A DNA stretch of 63,598 bases from positions 1-63,598 of the forward strand of contig NZ_CAKC01000038.1 in assembly GCF_000296855.1 (NCBI RefSeq), read 5' to 3'. The notes beneath the pieces are model-generated. The model had not been told where the DNA came from and did no database searches. It saw only the letters and a list, made by a program, of their open reading frames with translations. Within the stretch, counting starts at the first letter, position 1. Every line of letters begins with the position of its first letter. This stretch comes from Lactobacillus gigeriorum DSM 23908 = CRBIP 24.85 (GTDB taxonomy: Bacteria > Bacillota > Bacilli > Lactobacillales > Lactobacillaceae). Positions 1-6,797 of the stretch are shown here, one piece after another. The translations under genes were made by a program, and so were the position numbers.

Positions 1-315
1 ATTGACCACTGGGCATTCTCAAGCTTCAAGCGTCCTTGAATTTGTTCAGGAGACCATTGCTCGTTTAGGAACTTCTCTTTAACGTAGGCAAATAGCCCAG
101 GATCTGACAGCTTAAGAACAGGATGACAGTTTTTGCGCGCTTGTGGCCTTGCTTGGAGAATAGCCGCTAAGATCGCTATTTCTACGCAATTCGCGAGAAA
201 TAGTGGATTTGTTTCTACCCAATATGTTAGCTATTTGAGTAATGGTCATTTTCAAAGTATGATATTTCAGTATATTTTCGCGTTCTTCAATGGTAAGATG
301 AGAATAGAGGTTCAT
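1..315 (-). pseudogene. IS30-family transposase, N-terminal part, frameshifted and cut by the window edge
   Basis: The minus strand encodes the typical IS30 N-terminus MNLYSHLTIEEREN, followed by a helix-turn-helix stretch (ITQIANILGRNKSTISRELR). The start at 315 has an AAAGGAG site just upstream. After residues SGYSPSKA, near 150, the frame breaks and soon stops. Homologous sequence (CHPVLKLSDPGLFAYVKEKF) resumes in another frame and runs off the left edge. A 1-nt frameshift therefore inactivates the copy unless it is a sequencing error. IS30 transposases carry a DDE domain further on, which is outside the window. The element's end lies near 391-416. Confidence 0.8.
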
Positions 316-390
316 GATGCACTCCTTTGATAAGATTCTTTCAACACCATTATAAAGGACATCATGAGTCTTTTCTTTTTTCAAAGATTA

Positions 391-416
391 ACTGTTGCAC
401 TTAGTTTGTAAATTCA
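391..416. repeat. Probable terminal inverted repeat of the IS30-type element
   Basis: The sequence GTTGCACTTAGTTTGTAAAT just upstream of the transposase start resembles the ends of Lactobacillus IS30-type elements, which pair a GTTGCACTT core with a T-rich inner part. The partner end lies outside the window, so the exact boundary and target duplication cannot be checked. Confidence 0.45.
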
Positions 417-426
417 AGGCAAAAAA

Positions 427-451
427 GAATCGAATCCAAATGATTCGATTC
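427..451 (-). terminator. Rho-independent terminator, minus direction
   Basis: Perfect 9-bp arms (427-435 and 443-451) enclose a 7-nt loop. A run of six T follows when read on the minus strand. It sits outside the IS30 end and would stop minus-strand transcription from the immunity gene side. Confidence 0.6.
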
Positions 452-578
452 CTAAAAAGATCAGTTTTCAAAAGTCAATAGCTTAACTTAATGACATTGT
501 CTAAAGAATAGATGGCTTTTTTCTGTTTAAATCAGGTGTTTAAAAAATATCCTTCACGACACAAGCAAAAAGAAAGAA

Positions 579-596
579 CAATCCCAAAAAGGATTG
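579..596 (-). terminator. Terminator of the immunity gene
   Basis: A CAATCC/GGATTG hairpin with a 6-nt loop lies immediately after the minus-strand stop and is followed by a T-rich tract on that strand. Confidence 0.55.
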
Positions 597-599
597 GCG

Positions 600-884
600 T
601 TAATAGCTTGCAGCCCACAAATTATTTTCCAGTTTATTGTAAGAAAACAATTTATCCCAAAGTTTCTTTTCCGTTGGAGTAAAAGTAATTTTATCGGATA
701 ATTTAATTACTGGAGCTTGATTGAGAAATTGTTGCAATAAACCCGTCAAAGCAACCCCATCACTTTTTGTTAGTTCTTTTGCGGTTGCTTTAACGTACTT
801 GGCTAATTCTGTACCAGGGTGAAAATAGTTAATCTCAACGTTTAACGTATTCATTAAAGCCAATATTTCTTTCTTAGGTACCAT
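600..884 (-). CDS. Class II bacteriocin immunity protein (EntA_Immun type), orphan
   Basis: This is a 94-residue, largely helical, hydrophilic protein starting MVPKKEILALMNTLN. It fits the four-helix bundle immunity family (enterocin A/pediocin type) in length and in the pattern of the C-terminal helix. Such proteins act in the cytoplasm and protect the cell from pediocin-like bacteriocins acting on the mannose PTS. The start at 884 is preferred over an in-frame start 20 codons upstream because a G-rich ribosome site lies just before it. No bacteriocin precursor with a double-glycine leader, ABC exporter or histidine kinase is seen nearby, so this is probably a stand-alone defence gene. Family assignment is by pattern only. 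Confidence 0.65.
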   Translation of the reverse strand: MVPKKEILALMNTLNVEINYFHPGTELAKYVKATAKELTKSDGVALTGLLQQFLNQAPVIKLSDKITFTPTEKKLWDKLFSYNKLENNLWAASY

Positions 885-1136
885 GTTATACCCCCCCTTT
901 TTTGTATAAAAGCCCTTACATTGATTATTATACAATATTAACAATGACTATACACTTTATAGATATTCAATGCTAAATTGATCTTTCACATCGCCTGCTT
1001 CAGCAGATTTTATCAACCAGATTATTCAAGCACTTTTATTGGGGGGGAATCGTTATACAATTAAGTTGCGATATGGTTCGAAGCTTTTTCAATTATTTAA
1101 CGATATTCACCCTTCATATCGCGTTAGGAGAATAAT

Positions 1137-1233
1137 ATGAAAATTAAAAAATCGGCACAGCCTCTTTAGCTGCTTTATTGGCAGTTGCACCTGTAGCCAG
1201 CATCATCAGCTCTAAAAACGCTCAAGCAACTTA
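1137..1233 (+). pseudogene. Relic of a surface-layer type signal peptide
   Basis: A TTAGGAG ribosome site (1124-1130) precedes ATG AAA ATT AAA AAA TCG, and the frame then stops at TAG within 11 codons. In another frame the sequence continues TASLAALLAVAPVAS and then SSKNAQAT before a TAA at 1231. The ALLAVAPVAS core matches signal peptides of Lactobacillus S-layer proteins such as SlpA, and NAQA resembles a signal peptidase I site. The mature protein is absent. A strong terminator follows at 1287, so a promoter-to-terminator shell may still be transcribed. It is interpreted as a gene reduced to its leader by deletion and frameshift. Confidence 0.55.
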
Positions 1234-1286
1234 AAAGGCAAGTAAAAATAAATAATTTGATCAAAGATTATTCAGAATAGCAATTA

Positions 1287-1326
1287 ATACACTCAAAATT
1301 TAAATAGATTTTGAGTGTATTTTTTT
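1287..1326 (+). terminator. Strong Rho-independent terminator
   Basis: Perfect 13-bp arms (1287-1299 and 1308-1320) enclose an 8-nt loop and are followed by six T. It lies directly after the signal-peptide relic and was probably that gene's own terminator. Confidence 0.8.
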
Positions 1327-1499
1327 ACGTTAAAATATTCGCTATCTCAAATCTTTACCTTTTCATAAGAATTTGGGCATCTTTAGTTCACATTTATTAG
1401 CTACTATATAAACTGTAGCAAGGCGGTAGAACTTGTTACACATACTCCCACTTTTTTATTTCATTTCATTCTTACTCCTCCAAAAAAATGGAACAAATC

Positions 1500-1532
1500 A
1501 AGGCTTGCAACTTCTGCAAGCCTTTTCCTTTT
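1500..1532 (+). terminator. Rho-independent terminator or attenuator before cbpB
   Basis: Perfect 10-bp arms AAGGCTTGCA/TGCAAGCCTT (1500-1509, 1515-1524) are followed by TTCCTTTT. There is no gene just upstream in plus orientation. It is either a leftover terminator or an attenuator in the cbpB leader, about 50 nt before the start codon. Confidence 0.6.
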
Positions 1533-1580
1533 GGCTAAATTTCTAGTAAGATAGTGTTAGTTATAGGAAAGGAAGGTTTT

Positions 1581-2051
1581 ATGTTTTCACCATCAATTAA
1601 ACATCTAATTCAACAGAAATCTGGCGCGTTCTTAATCCCCGCTACTCGAATTGCTTTTGTCCAAGCAGACAATCCCCTTTATCATGCATTTTTGATTTTA
1701 ACCAAAGTTAAATACTCCAAAATTCCCGTTCTCGATCAAGATAGACGAGTCGTTGGCTTGCTTAGTTTAGCTATGATTACTGATAAAATGTTGACAACCA
1801 ACGAAATTTCAATTGATCCTTTAAATGAGCTCAAAGTTAGCGACGTTATGCAAACCGATTTTGACAAAATAAATTTTGTCGAAACTACATTAGAAACTCA
1901 ACTACATCTTTTGATCAACAATGCCTTTTTACCAGTAGTTGATGATCGCGGAGTATTTCAAGGATTACTTACTAGACGTGAATGGATCAAAGCCTTCAAT
2001 TTTGTAGTTCATAATTTTGATGAATATTACGAAGTTAAACGTCTAAAATAA
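1581..2051 (+). CDS. cbpB: CBS-pair protein CbpB (YkuL-like), probable c-di-AMP receptor
   Basis: This 156-residue cytoplasmic protein holds two CBS motifs: residues about 15-75 (with KIPVLDQDRRVVGLLSLAMI) and about 85-150 (with FLPVVDDRGVFQGLLTRREWI). The layout and length match CbpB/DarB, which binds c-di-AMP and in its free state stimulates the (p)ppGpp synthetase Rel and pyruvate carboxylase in other Firmicutes. The start at 1581 follows GGAAAGGAAGG at good spacing, better than an ATG nine codons upstream. The c-di-AMP phosphodiesterase GdpP lies in the same window at 53.4 kb. Ligand and partner are inferred from the family. Confidence 0.8.
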   Translation: MFSPSIKHLIQQKSGAFLIPATRIAFVQADNPLYHAFLILTKVKYSKIPVLDQDRRVVGLLSLAMITDKMLTTNEISIDPLNELKVSDVMQTDFDKINFVETTLETQLHLLINNAFLPVVDDRGVFQGLLTRREWIKAFNFVVHNFDEYYEVKRLK

Positions 2052-2155
2052 TATCTAATTTAGAATCATTATAATTTACATTTTGATAATTAGTGATAAA
2101 ATACTATATATCAACTGATAGAGGATTTATTATAAGCAAGCAATGGAGGATTTTT

Positions 2156-3973
2156 ATGTTAAAGAATCAATGGAAGTTCTTCCTTGTACTGGCTATCGGG
2201 GTAGTTAGTGCAATCTCAGTTTTTGGCTTTAAACAAAGTCTTATCCCTGAAGTGCTGATCTATGTGTTCGGTGCTTATATCGTGGTTACTATGGCCCTAG
2301 AAATGTTTGAAGACCTTAAAACTGGTCACTGGGGCATTGATATTCTTGCCATCATCGCAGTTATTTCAACCATGCTTATTCGCGACTACTGGGCAACATG
2401 GATGATCTTAGTAATGTCTACTGGTGGTGAATCACTTGAAGACTATGCTACTAGTCAAGCAGACCGTGAATTGCGTTCTCTTTTAGACAATTCACCACGA
2501 ACCGCTAACAAGCTTGTCAACGGTGAATTGGTTGAAACTAACGTTGACGATTTGCAATTAGACGATCACGTTATTATCAAGCCAGGAGAACAAGTTCCTG
2601 TCGATGGTGTAATCGTAAATGGTGAATCAAGCTTTGACCAATCATCCCTTACCGGTGAATCAGTCCCTGTTGACAAGAAACCAGGAGAAGATTTGATGTC
2701 CGGTTCAATCAATGGTGACGTTGCCGTTGAAATGAAAGTCACTAGATTGGCGAAGGATTCCGAATATCAATCAATCGTTGCTTTGGTTAAGTCTTCCCAA
2801 GCTCAACCAGCTAAGTTTGTTAAGATGGCTGACCGTTATGCCGTTCCATTTACCATAATTTCTTTGATCATCGGTCTAGTGGCTGCCATGATGGGTGGTT
2901 GGAACTTTACTAGATTCGCAGAAGTTATGGTGGTAGCTTCACCATGTCCATTATTGATTGCTGCTCCAGTAGCTTTAATTTCTGGTATGAGCTCGATGTC
3001 TCGTCACCACATCATTATCAAGTCTGGTCCAACAATTGAAAAATTGTCTCGTGCTAAAACTTTTGCCTTTGATAAGACCGGTACTTTAACCCAGAACAAG
3101 TTGGAAGTTGGCGACATTGTTCCTGAAGCTGGTTTTTCTAAAGAAGAATTGCAAAGCTTAGCTGCTAGCGTCGAACAACAATCATCTCACATTATTGCTA
3201 CATCATTAGTTGGCAATACGCCAAAAGAAGCAATTAAAACCGTTGAAGACTTAAAGGAAACCACTGGTCAAGGGGTTGAAGGTACTGTTGATGGTAAGCT
3301 AGTTAAGGTTGGTAAATATAGCTTTGTTGCTGATGGTGAAGTACCAACTGTTAATGCTACTGCAATTTTCGTTTCAATTAATGGGCAATATGCAGGTTAT
3401 ATCACTTTCAAGGATATGATCCGTCCTGAAACTAAGGACACAATTGCTCGCCTTCGCCGTCAAGGTGCTGAAGAAATCATGATGTTGACCGGTGACCACC
3501 AAAACGTTGCCGATCAAATCGGTAAGGCAGCTGGCGTTACTCAAGTAAGAGCAGAATTATTGCCAAAAGAAAAGATTCAAGCAATTCGTAACGTTCCTGA
3601 ACAACAACGTCCAGTAGTTATGACTGGTGATGGGGTTAACGATGCTCCAAGTTTGACTGCCGCTGATGTAGGTATCGCTATGGGTGCCAAGGGAGCTACT
3701 GCAGCCAGTGAAAGTGCTGATGCAGTTATTATGGTTAACGACTTAAGTAAGATCAACGATGCAGTTGCTATCGGTAAGCACACAATGAAAGTAGCCAACA
3801 TCGATGTTATAACTGCTATTGTGATCGTTATTATCTTAGAATTGATTGCTGCTACAGGTGTCATCCCTGCCCTAGTTGGTGCGATCTTGCAAGAAGTTGT
3901 TGACTTAATTGCGATCTCACTTGCATTGCTTGCTAAGACTGAACCAAGCGACAAAGAAAAAGGTATTGCTTAA
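2156..3973 (+). CDS. P1B-type heavy-metal translocating ATPase with SPC motif
   Basis: This 605-residue membrane ATPase has no N-terminal metal-binding domain. It has TGES (residues 166-169), the transmembrane metal motif SPC (262-264) in place of the copper-type CPC, the phosphorylation motif DKTGT (306-310) and GDGVND near residue 512. SPC is typical of P1B-4-like pumps linked to Co, Zn, Fe or Cd export, so metal efflux is the likely role. The usual HP dipeptide of the nucleotide domain (SEHPLA) is here SSHIIA. The start at 2156 has GGAGG seven nucleotides upstream. It stands alone, with a terminator at 3991. Substrate is unknown. Confidence 0.85.
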   Translation: MLKNQWKFFLVLAIGVVSAISVFGFKQSLIPEVLIYVFGAYIVVTMALEMFEDLKTGHWGIDILAIIAVISTMLIRDYWATWMILVMSTGGESLEDYATSQADRELRSLLDNSPRTANKLVNGELVETNVDDLQLDDHVIIKPGEQVPVDGVIVNGESSFDQSSLTGESVPVDKKPGEDLMSGSINGDVAVEMKVTRLAKDSEYQSIVALVKSSQAQPAKFVKMADRYAVPFTIISLIIGLVAAMMGGWNFTRFAEVMVVASPCPLLIAAPVALISGMSSMSRHHIIIKSGPTIEKLSRAKTFAFDKTGTLTQNKLEVGDIVPEAGFSKEELQSLAASVEQQSSHIIATSLVGNTPKEAIKTVEDLKETTGQGVEGTVDGKLVKVGKYSFVADGEVPTVNATAIFVSINGQYAGYITFKDMIRPETKDTIARLRRQGAEEIMMLTGDHQNVADQIGKAAGVTQVRAELLPKEKIQAIRNVPEQQRPVVMTGDGVNDAPSLTAADVGIAMGAKGATAASESADAVIMVNDLSKINDAVAIGKHTMKVANIDVITAIVIVIILELIAATGVIPALVGAILQEVVDLIAISLALLAKTEPSDKEKGIA

Positions 3974-3990
3974 TTAATTATTTTATATTT

Positions 3991-4018
3991 GCGCTCTTCT
4001 AATGAAGGGCGTTTTTTT
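3991..4018 (+). terminator. Terminator of the metal ATPase gene
   Basis: A 7-bp stem with one G-U pair (3992-3998 with 4005-4011) is followed by seven T. Confidence 0.7.
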
Positions 4019-4066
4019 ATTGTGGATGCTTTTTCGAACTTGAATTGACAATTCAAAAATCAAAAA

Positions 4067-4092
4067 AGCGCCCTTCCCCGGAGAAAGAGCGC
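4067..4092 (-). terminator. Terminator for the ImmA-like remnant
   Basis: On the minus strand a GC-rich stem-loop ending GGGCGC is followed by a T-rich tract. It is the first terminator downstream of the broken metallopeptidase gene. A separate hairpin GTCGAAT-AGCAA-ATTCGAC lies just beside it, near 4109. Confidence 0.5.
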
Positions 4093-4201
4093 CATACGCT
4101 AGCCTAGTCGAATAGCAAATTCGACAATGCACGCATCAATTCTAATCATCACTTAAGTACTACAAACAAGCTTTTAAATTGCTTAAATAGCTAAAATATA
4201 A

Positions 4202-4249
4202 TCCCACTAAAGTGGACGATTAAAACGCAATTATTCACGAAAGTGGAAT
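4202..4249. promoter_or_regulatory. Two operator-like palindromes, phage-repressor style
   Basis: Two related dyads lie in tandem: CCACTAAAGTGG (4204-4215) and ATTCACGAAAGTGGAAT (4233-4249). Two further relatives occur at 5181-5235, on the other side of the repressor remnant. The repeated A-rich centre flanked by CAC/GTG half sites is what a CI/Cro-type repressor would bind. This is inference from pattern and position. Confidence 0.4.
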
Positions 4250-4290
4250 TTTTTATTGCCAAAAAAGCAATATTAATTAAATCTGTATGA

Positions 4291-4743
4291 TTATTCTACA
4301 AATCCAAATTCGTCCTGTGGGAAGTAGACTAGCCTCTTTCCCGTAAACAAATAATTAACATAGGCAAATTTATCCTCTGGAATACCGTATTGGTTCATGA
4401 ACGGACCAGGTTCAGAGAAGCCATCGCCTTTTCGGTTAGAATATTCATAAAGCAACTGCGTAGCTACCATGTCTGCTATTGCTTCCTCGCTATAGGATGA
4501 GCCGCCATACAATACAGTTACGATGCTAGAAATCGCATGGCCAATCTCATGCGCTTTGGTAAAAGGGCGCTCAGCTCTATTATACCAGTTAGAATTGTAC
4601 GCAATAACACGGCTCCGCTTAAGAGTAAAGCTTGGTGCATGGTCTTCCATAAGCATGATAAACAGAATATATTTGATATTCGCAATAAATTTATCCAAAA
4701 ATTCATTAAGTTCCTATTCGCCTTGATAATCAATCCTTAACAT
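4291..4743 (-). pseudogene. ImmA/IrrE-family metallopeptidase with an internal stop
   Basis: The gene starts with ATG at 4743 after a GGGAAAGGTG site and reads MLRIDYQGE, then meets an in-frame TAG (4716-4714). The same frame continues ELNEFLDKFIANIKY and then a full peptidase core with HEIGH (zinc and catalytic residues) and the downstream SEEAIAD glutamate, ending at 4291. ImmA proteins cleave phage or ICE repressors. Its divergent neighbour at 4820 is an XRE repressor that is also broken by a nonsense codon. The downstream part could still be made from an internal start, but no good ribosome site is visible. Very likely a prophage or ICE immunity remnant. Confidence 0.75.
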
Positions 4744-4819
4744 CGTCTGCTACACCTTTCCCTATATCATAATCCATCAAGCTCTTCACTATTTCTTTGA
4801 TAAATCGGGGTTCTCTATC

Positions 4820-5158
4820 ATGATCGAGTTTGAAAGAACAAAAGAACTGGCAAAAAAAAGAAAAATGTCCCTGCTGGAAGTCAACGATAAAGCAGGCTTA
4901 GGGAAAAGAAGCATCTATAACTGAAAAAATAGAAAACCTGGCATCATGGCTTTAACAGCGGTAGCTAGAGTTCTACACACTTCTGTTGACTATCTAAGTG
5001 GTGGGACTGACGATCCTATCCCTCACAACCAGGAATCTATTAGGCTAGAAGACGATCTTCCCCATTCATATAAGGGATATCCGGTTCCCGAGCGGTATCT
5101 GAACATCGTTAGAGATTTAATGGAACATGATATTCACGAACGAGAAAATCAAGGGTAG
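4820..5158 (+). pseudogene. XRE/Cro-CI type repressor with an internal TGA
   Basis: The frame beginning ATG at 4820 (MIEFERTKELAKKRKMSLLE) encodes a helix-turn-helix, VNDKAGLGKRSIYN, is interrupted by TGA at codon 35 (4922-4924, probably once TGG), and continues with KNRKPGIMALTAVARVLHTS and VDYLSGGTDDPIP up to 5158. VDYLSG is the usual end of the XRE domain. The C-terminal part is short, so the intact protein would be about 112 residues. It is divergent from the ImmA-like pseudogene, the classical phage/ICE control pair. An internal ATG at 4946 would give only a headless fragment. Confidence 0.75.
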
Positions 5159-5180
5159 CCTTAAGATAGCTTTATAAAAT

Positions 5181-5235
5181 TTCAATAAAGTGAATAATTG
5201 AAATACATAAAGCATTCAATTATTCACAAAGATGA
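5181..5235. repeat. Inverted repeat and operator-like dyads downstream of the repressor remnant
   Basis: A perfect 13-bp inverted repeat, GTGAATAATTGAA (5190-5202) and its complement (5215-5227), encloses 12 nt. Each arm sits within a TTCA-N6-TGAA-like dyad (TTCAATAAAGTGAA and TTCACAAAGATGAA) resembling those at 4202-4249. It has no T-run, so it looks more like a paired operator than a terminator. Confidence 0.45.
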
Positions 5236-5353
5236 ATTAAGAAAATGGTGCAAAGACAAAGGGAGTTTTTCAGAAAAGCAAATAGACAATATCTATGAGG
5301 CATACCACACTTCCATCATAAAAACATTTGAGGGTAAAACATGCCAAAACTAA
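5198..5353 (+). other. Possible small ORF or prophage gene remnant
   Basis: A TTG-initiated frame of about 51 codons contains DELRKWCKDKGSFSEKQ and IDNIYEAYHTSIIKTFEG. The composition looks protein-like, with an amphipathic helix pattern. There is no convincing ribosome site and I do not recognise it. It overlaps the next small frame (5341-5400) and belongs to the decayed immunity region. Confidence 0.3.
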
Positions 5354-5400
5354 ACGAGCTTAAAAAGCTTGTAGCTGAATATCTTGATAAGGATAAATAG
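5341..5400 (+). other. Possible 19-residue peptide ORF (MPKLNELKKLVAEYLDKDK)
   Basis: ATG at 5341 follows a GAGGG site by about 6 nt and encodes a short lysine-rich amphipathic helix. It overlaps the end of the preceding small frame. It may be the tail of a decayed gene whose start has been lost; function unknown. Confidence 0.25.
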
Positions 5401-5490
5401 TCAATATTGCTAACAGGCATTAGATTTGCGTGATTAGTTAAAAAATACTAAAATATAGTTTATTCACTAATATTATGTGGTTGGAGTTGT

Positions 5491-5549
5491 AAAGCTTTCA
5501 AGAATCGGGTCTCTTTGGGTCAGGAGGCCTTTTTCTTGGAAGCTTTTTT
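5491..5549 (+). promoter_or_regulatory. Structured leader with terminator-like stem directly before the antiporter
   Basis: Outer arms of 14 nt (5491-5504 with 5533-5546, one G-U pair) enclose a second helix, GGTCTC (5508-5513) with GAGGCC (5524-5529), and the 3' arm runs into six T (5544-5549). The start codon is only 10-20 nt further on. A terminator in this position suggests transcription attenuation or a riboregulator of the antiporter. No known riboswitch class is recognised. Confidence 0.55.
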
Positions 5550-5568
5550 CATAGAAAGGATGAGTAAA

Positions 5569-6747
5569 GTGCATTTTCTTGGAGAGTTAATTTTAATCTT
5601 ATTAGCTACTACCCTTATGGGACAGCTATTTTCACGCCTTAACATGCCGGCTGTAATTGGCCAGCTTTTGTCAGGAATTTTGCTTGGCCCAGCAATCTTA
5701 AACCTCGTTAAACCCAATGAAATCATTAGTCTATTTTCGGAATTTGGGGTAATTCTATTAATGTTCTTGGCTGGTCTAGAAAGCGATCTTGACCTATTAA
5801 AGAAATATTTCAAGCTCAGCTTTACGGTTGCCAGCATTGGCGTTATTTTACCAGTAGTCTTTACAGGCGTTGCTTGCTTAGTCTTCGGAATGAAGCCACT
5901 AGAAGCATTGTTTATCGGTATTGTCTTTGCAGCAACTAGCGTTTCAATTTCTGTTGTCGTCTTACAAGAAGCCCGTCAATTACATACTCGTGCGGGAACT
6001 GCTATTCTAGGTGCCGCTGTAGTTGATGATATTCTTGCCGTTGTAGTTTTGAGCTTGTTTACTACCTTCAGTCATGAGGGGGGTAACAGTGGCTTAACTA
6101 ACAATTTCCTACTTAACTTACTAATTGAAGTTGCCTACTTTGGTGTCGTATGGGCTATTTATAAATTCGTAGCACCCTACTTTATGCACGCTGCTGAAAG
6201 AATGGATGTTGATTACTCCGTTGTCATTGGCTCCTTAGTGCTAGCTTTAACAATGGCTTGGGCTGCAGACTTTGTAGGTTTATCTGCAGTTGTTGGGGCC
6301 TTCTTCGGTGGCTTGGCAATTCGCCAAACGCCTCAATATAAAGAAGTTAATTCATCGGTTACTGCCATCGGTTATTCAATTTTTATTCCAGTATTTTTCG
6401 TCAACATCGGTTTATCGATGACTTTTGCCAGCTTCATCAAAGACATTTTATTTATCATTGTAATGACAGTTTTAGCATTATTGTCTAAATTCTGGACTGG
6501 TAAATATTCTAGTGAACTATTTGGCTTTACCAAAAATGAAGGCAATATTGTGGGAGCAGGAATGATCTCGCGAGGAGAAGTAGCTTTAATTGTGGCTCAG
6601 ATTGGCATTTCGCATCATCTCTTCCCTGAAGACATTTATTCCAGTTTAATCCTTGTAATCATCGTTACTACCGTACTTTCACCATTTATTTTGAATCATT
6701 ATATTAAGAAAAGTACAGTTGCGAACACTGAACTTGAACCTGAATAA
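5569..6747 (+). CDS. napA: CPA2-family Na+/H+ (or K+/H+) antiporter, NapA-like
   Basis: This is a membrane protein of 392 residues, or 395 from the ATG at 5560. The GTG at 5569 is preferred because AAAGGA lies 8 nt upstream, whereas the same site almost touches the ATG. It has about 12 membrane segments, the conserved early GQLLSGILLGPAIL stretch, LMFLAGLESDL, and the paired aspartates in GAAVVDDILAVV that carry cations in this family. It would export Na+ (or exchange K+) for protons and support pH and salt homeostasis. There is no C-terminal TrkA domain. It is monocistronic, with a structured leader and a strong terminator at 6751. Confidence 0.85.
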   Translation: MHFLGELILILLATTLMGQLFSRLNMPAVIGQLLSGILLGPAILNLVKPNEIISLFSEFGVILLMFLAGLESDLDLLKKYFKLSFTVASIGVILPVVFTGVACLVFGMKPLEALFIGIVFAATSVSISVVVLQEARQLHTRAGTAILGAAVVDDILAVVVLSLFTTFSHEGGNSGLTNNFLLNLLIEVAYFGVVWAIYKFVAPYFMHAAERMDVDYSVVIGSLVLALTMAWAADFVGLSAVVGAFFGGLAIRQTPQYKEVNSSVTAIGYSIFIPVFFVNIGLSMTFASFIKDILFIIVMTVLALLSKFWTGKYSSELFGFTKNEGNIVGAGMISRGEVALIVAQIGISHHLFPEDIYSSLILVIIVTTVLSPFILNHYIKKSTVANTELEPE

Positions 6748-6750
6748 TAA

Positions 6751-6789
6751 AAATAAGCATCAGTTTTAATCAAGAACTGATGCTTATTT
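6751..6789. terminator. Bidirectional terminator between antiporter and ABC exporter
   Basis: Perfect 15-bp arms (6751-6765 and 6775-6789) end in T on both strands. It serves the two convergent genes. Confidence 0.85.
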
Positions 6790-6797
6790 GATTAGCA

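Noticed and set aside
3577-3954. Long open frame antisense to the metal ATPase
   Set aside because: It mirrors the coding strand's codon pattern, has no ribosome site and shows no family features.
4518-4740. Overlapping short frames around the ImmA-like remnant
   Set aside because: They are other-frame readings of the same peptidase sequence.
5515-5568. N-terminal extension of the antiporter from an upstream start
   Set aside because: It overlaps the terminator-like leader stem, has no ribosome site and adds residues not expected in the family.
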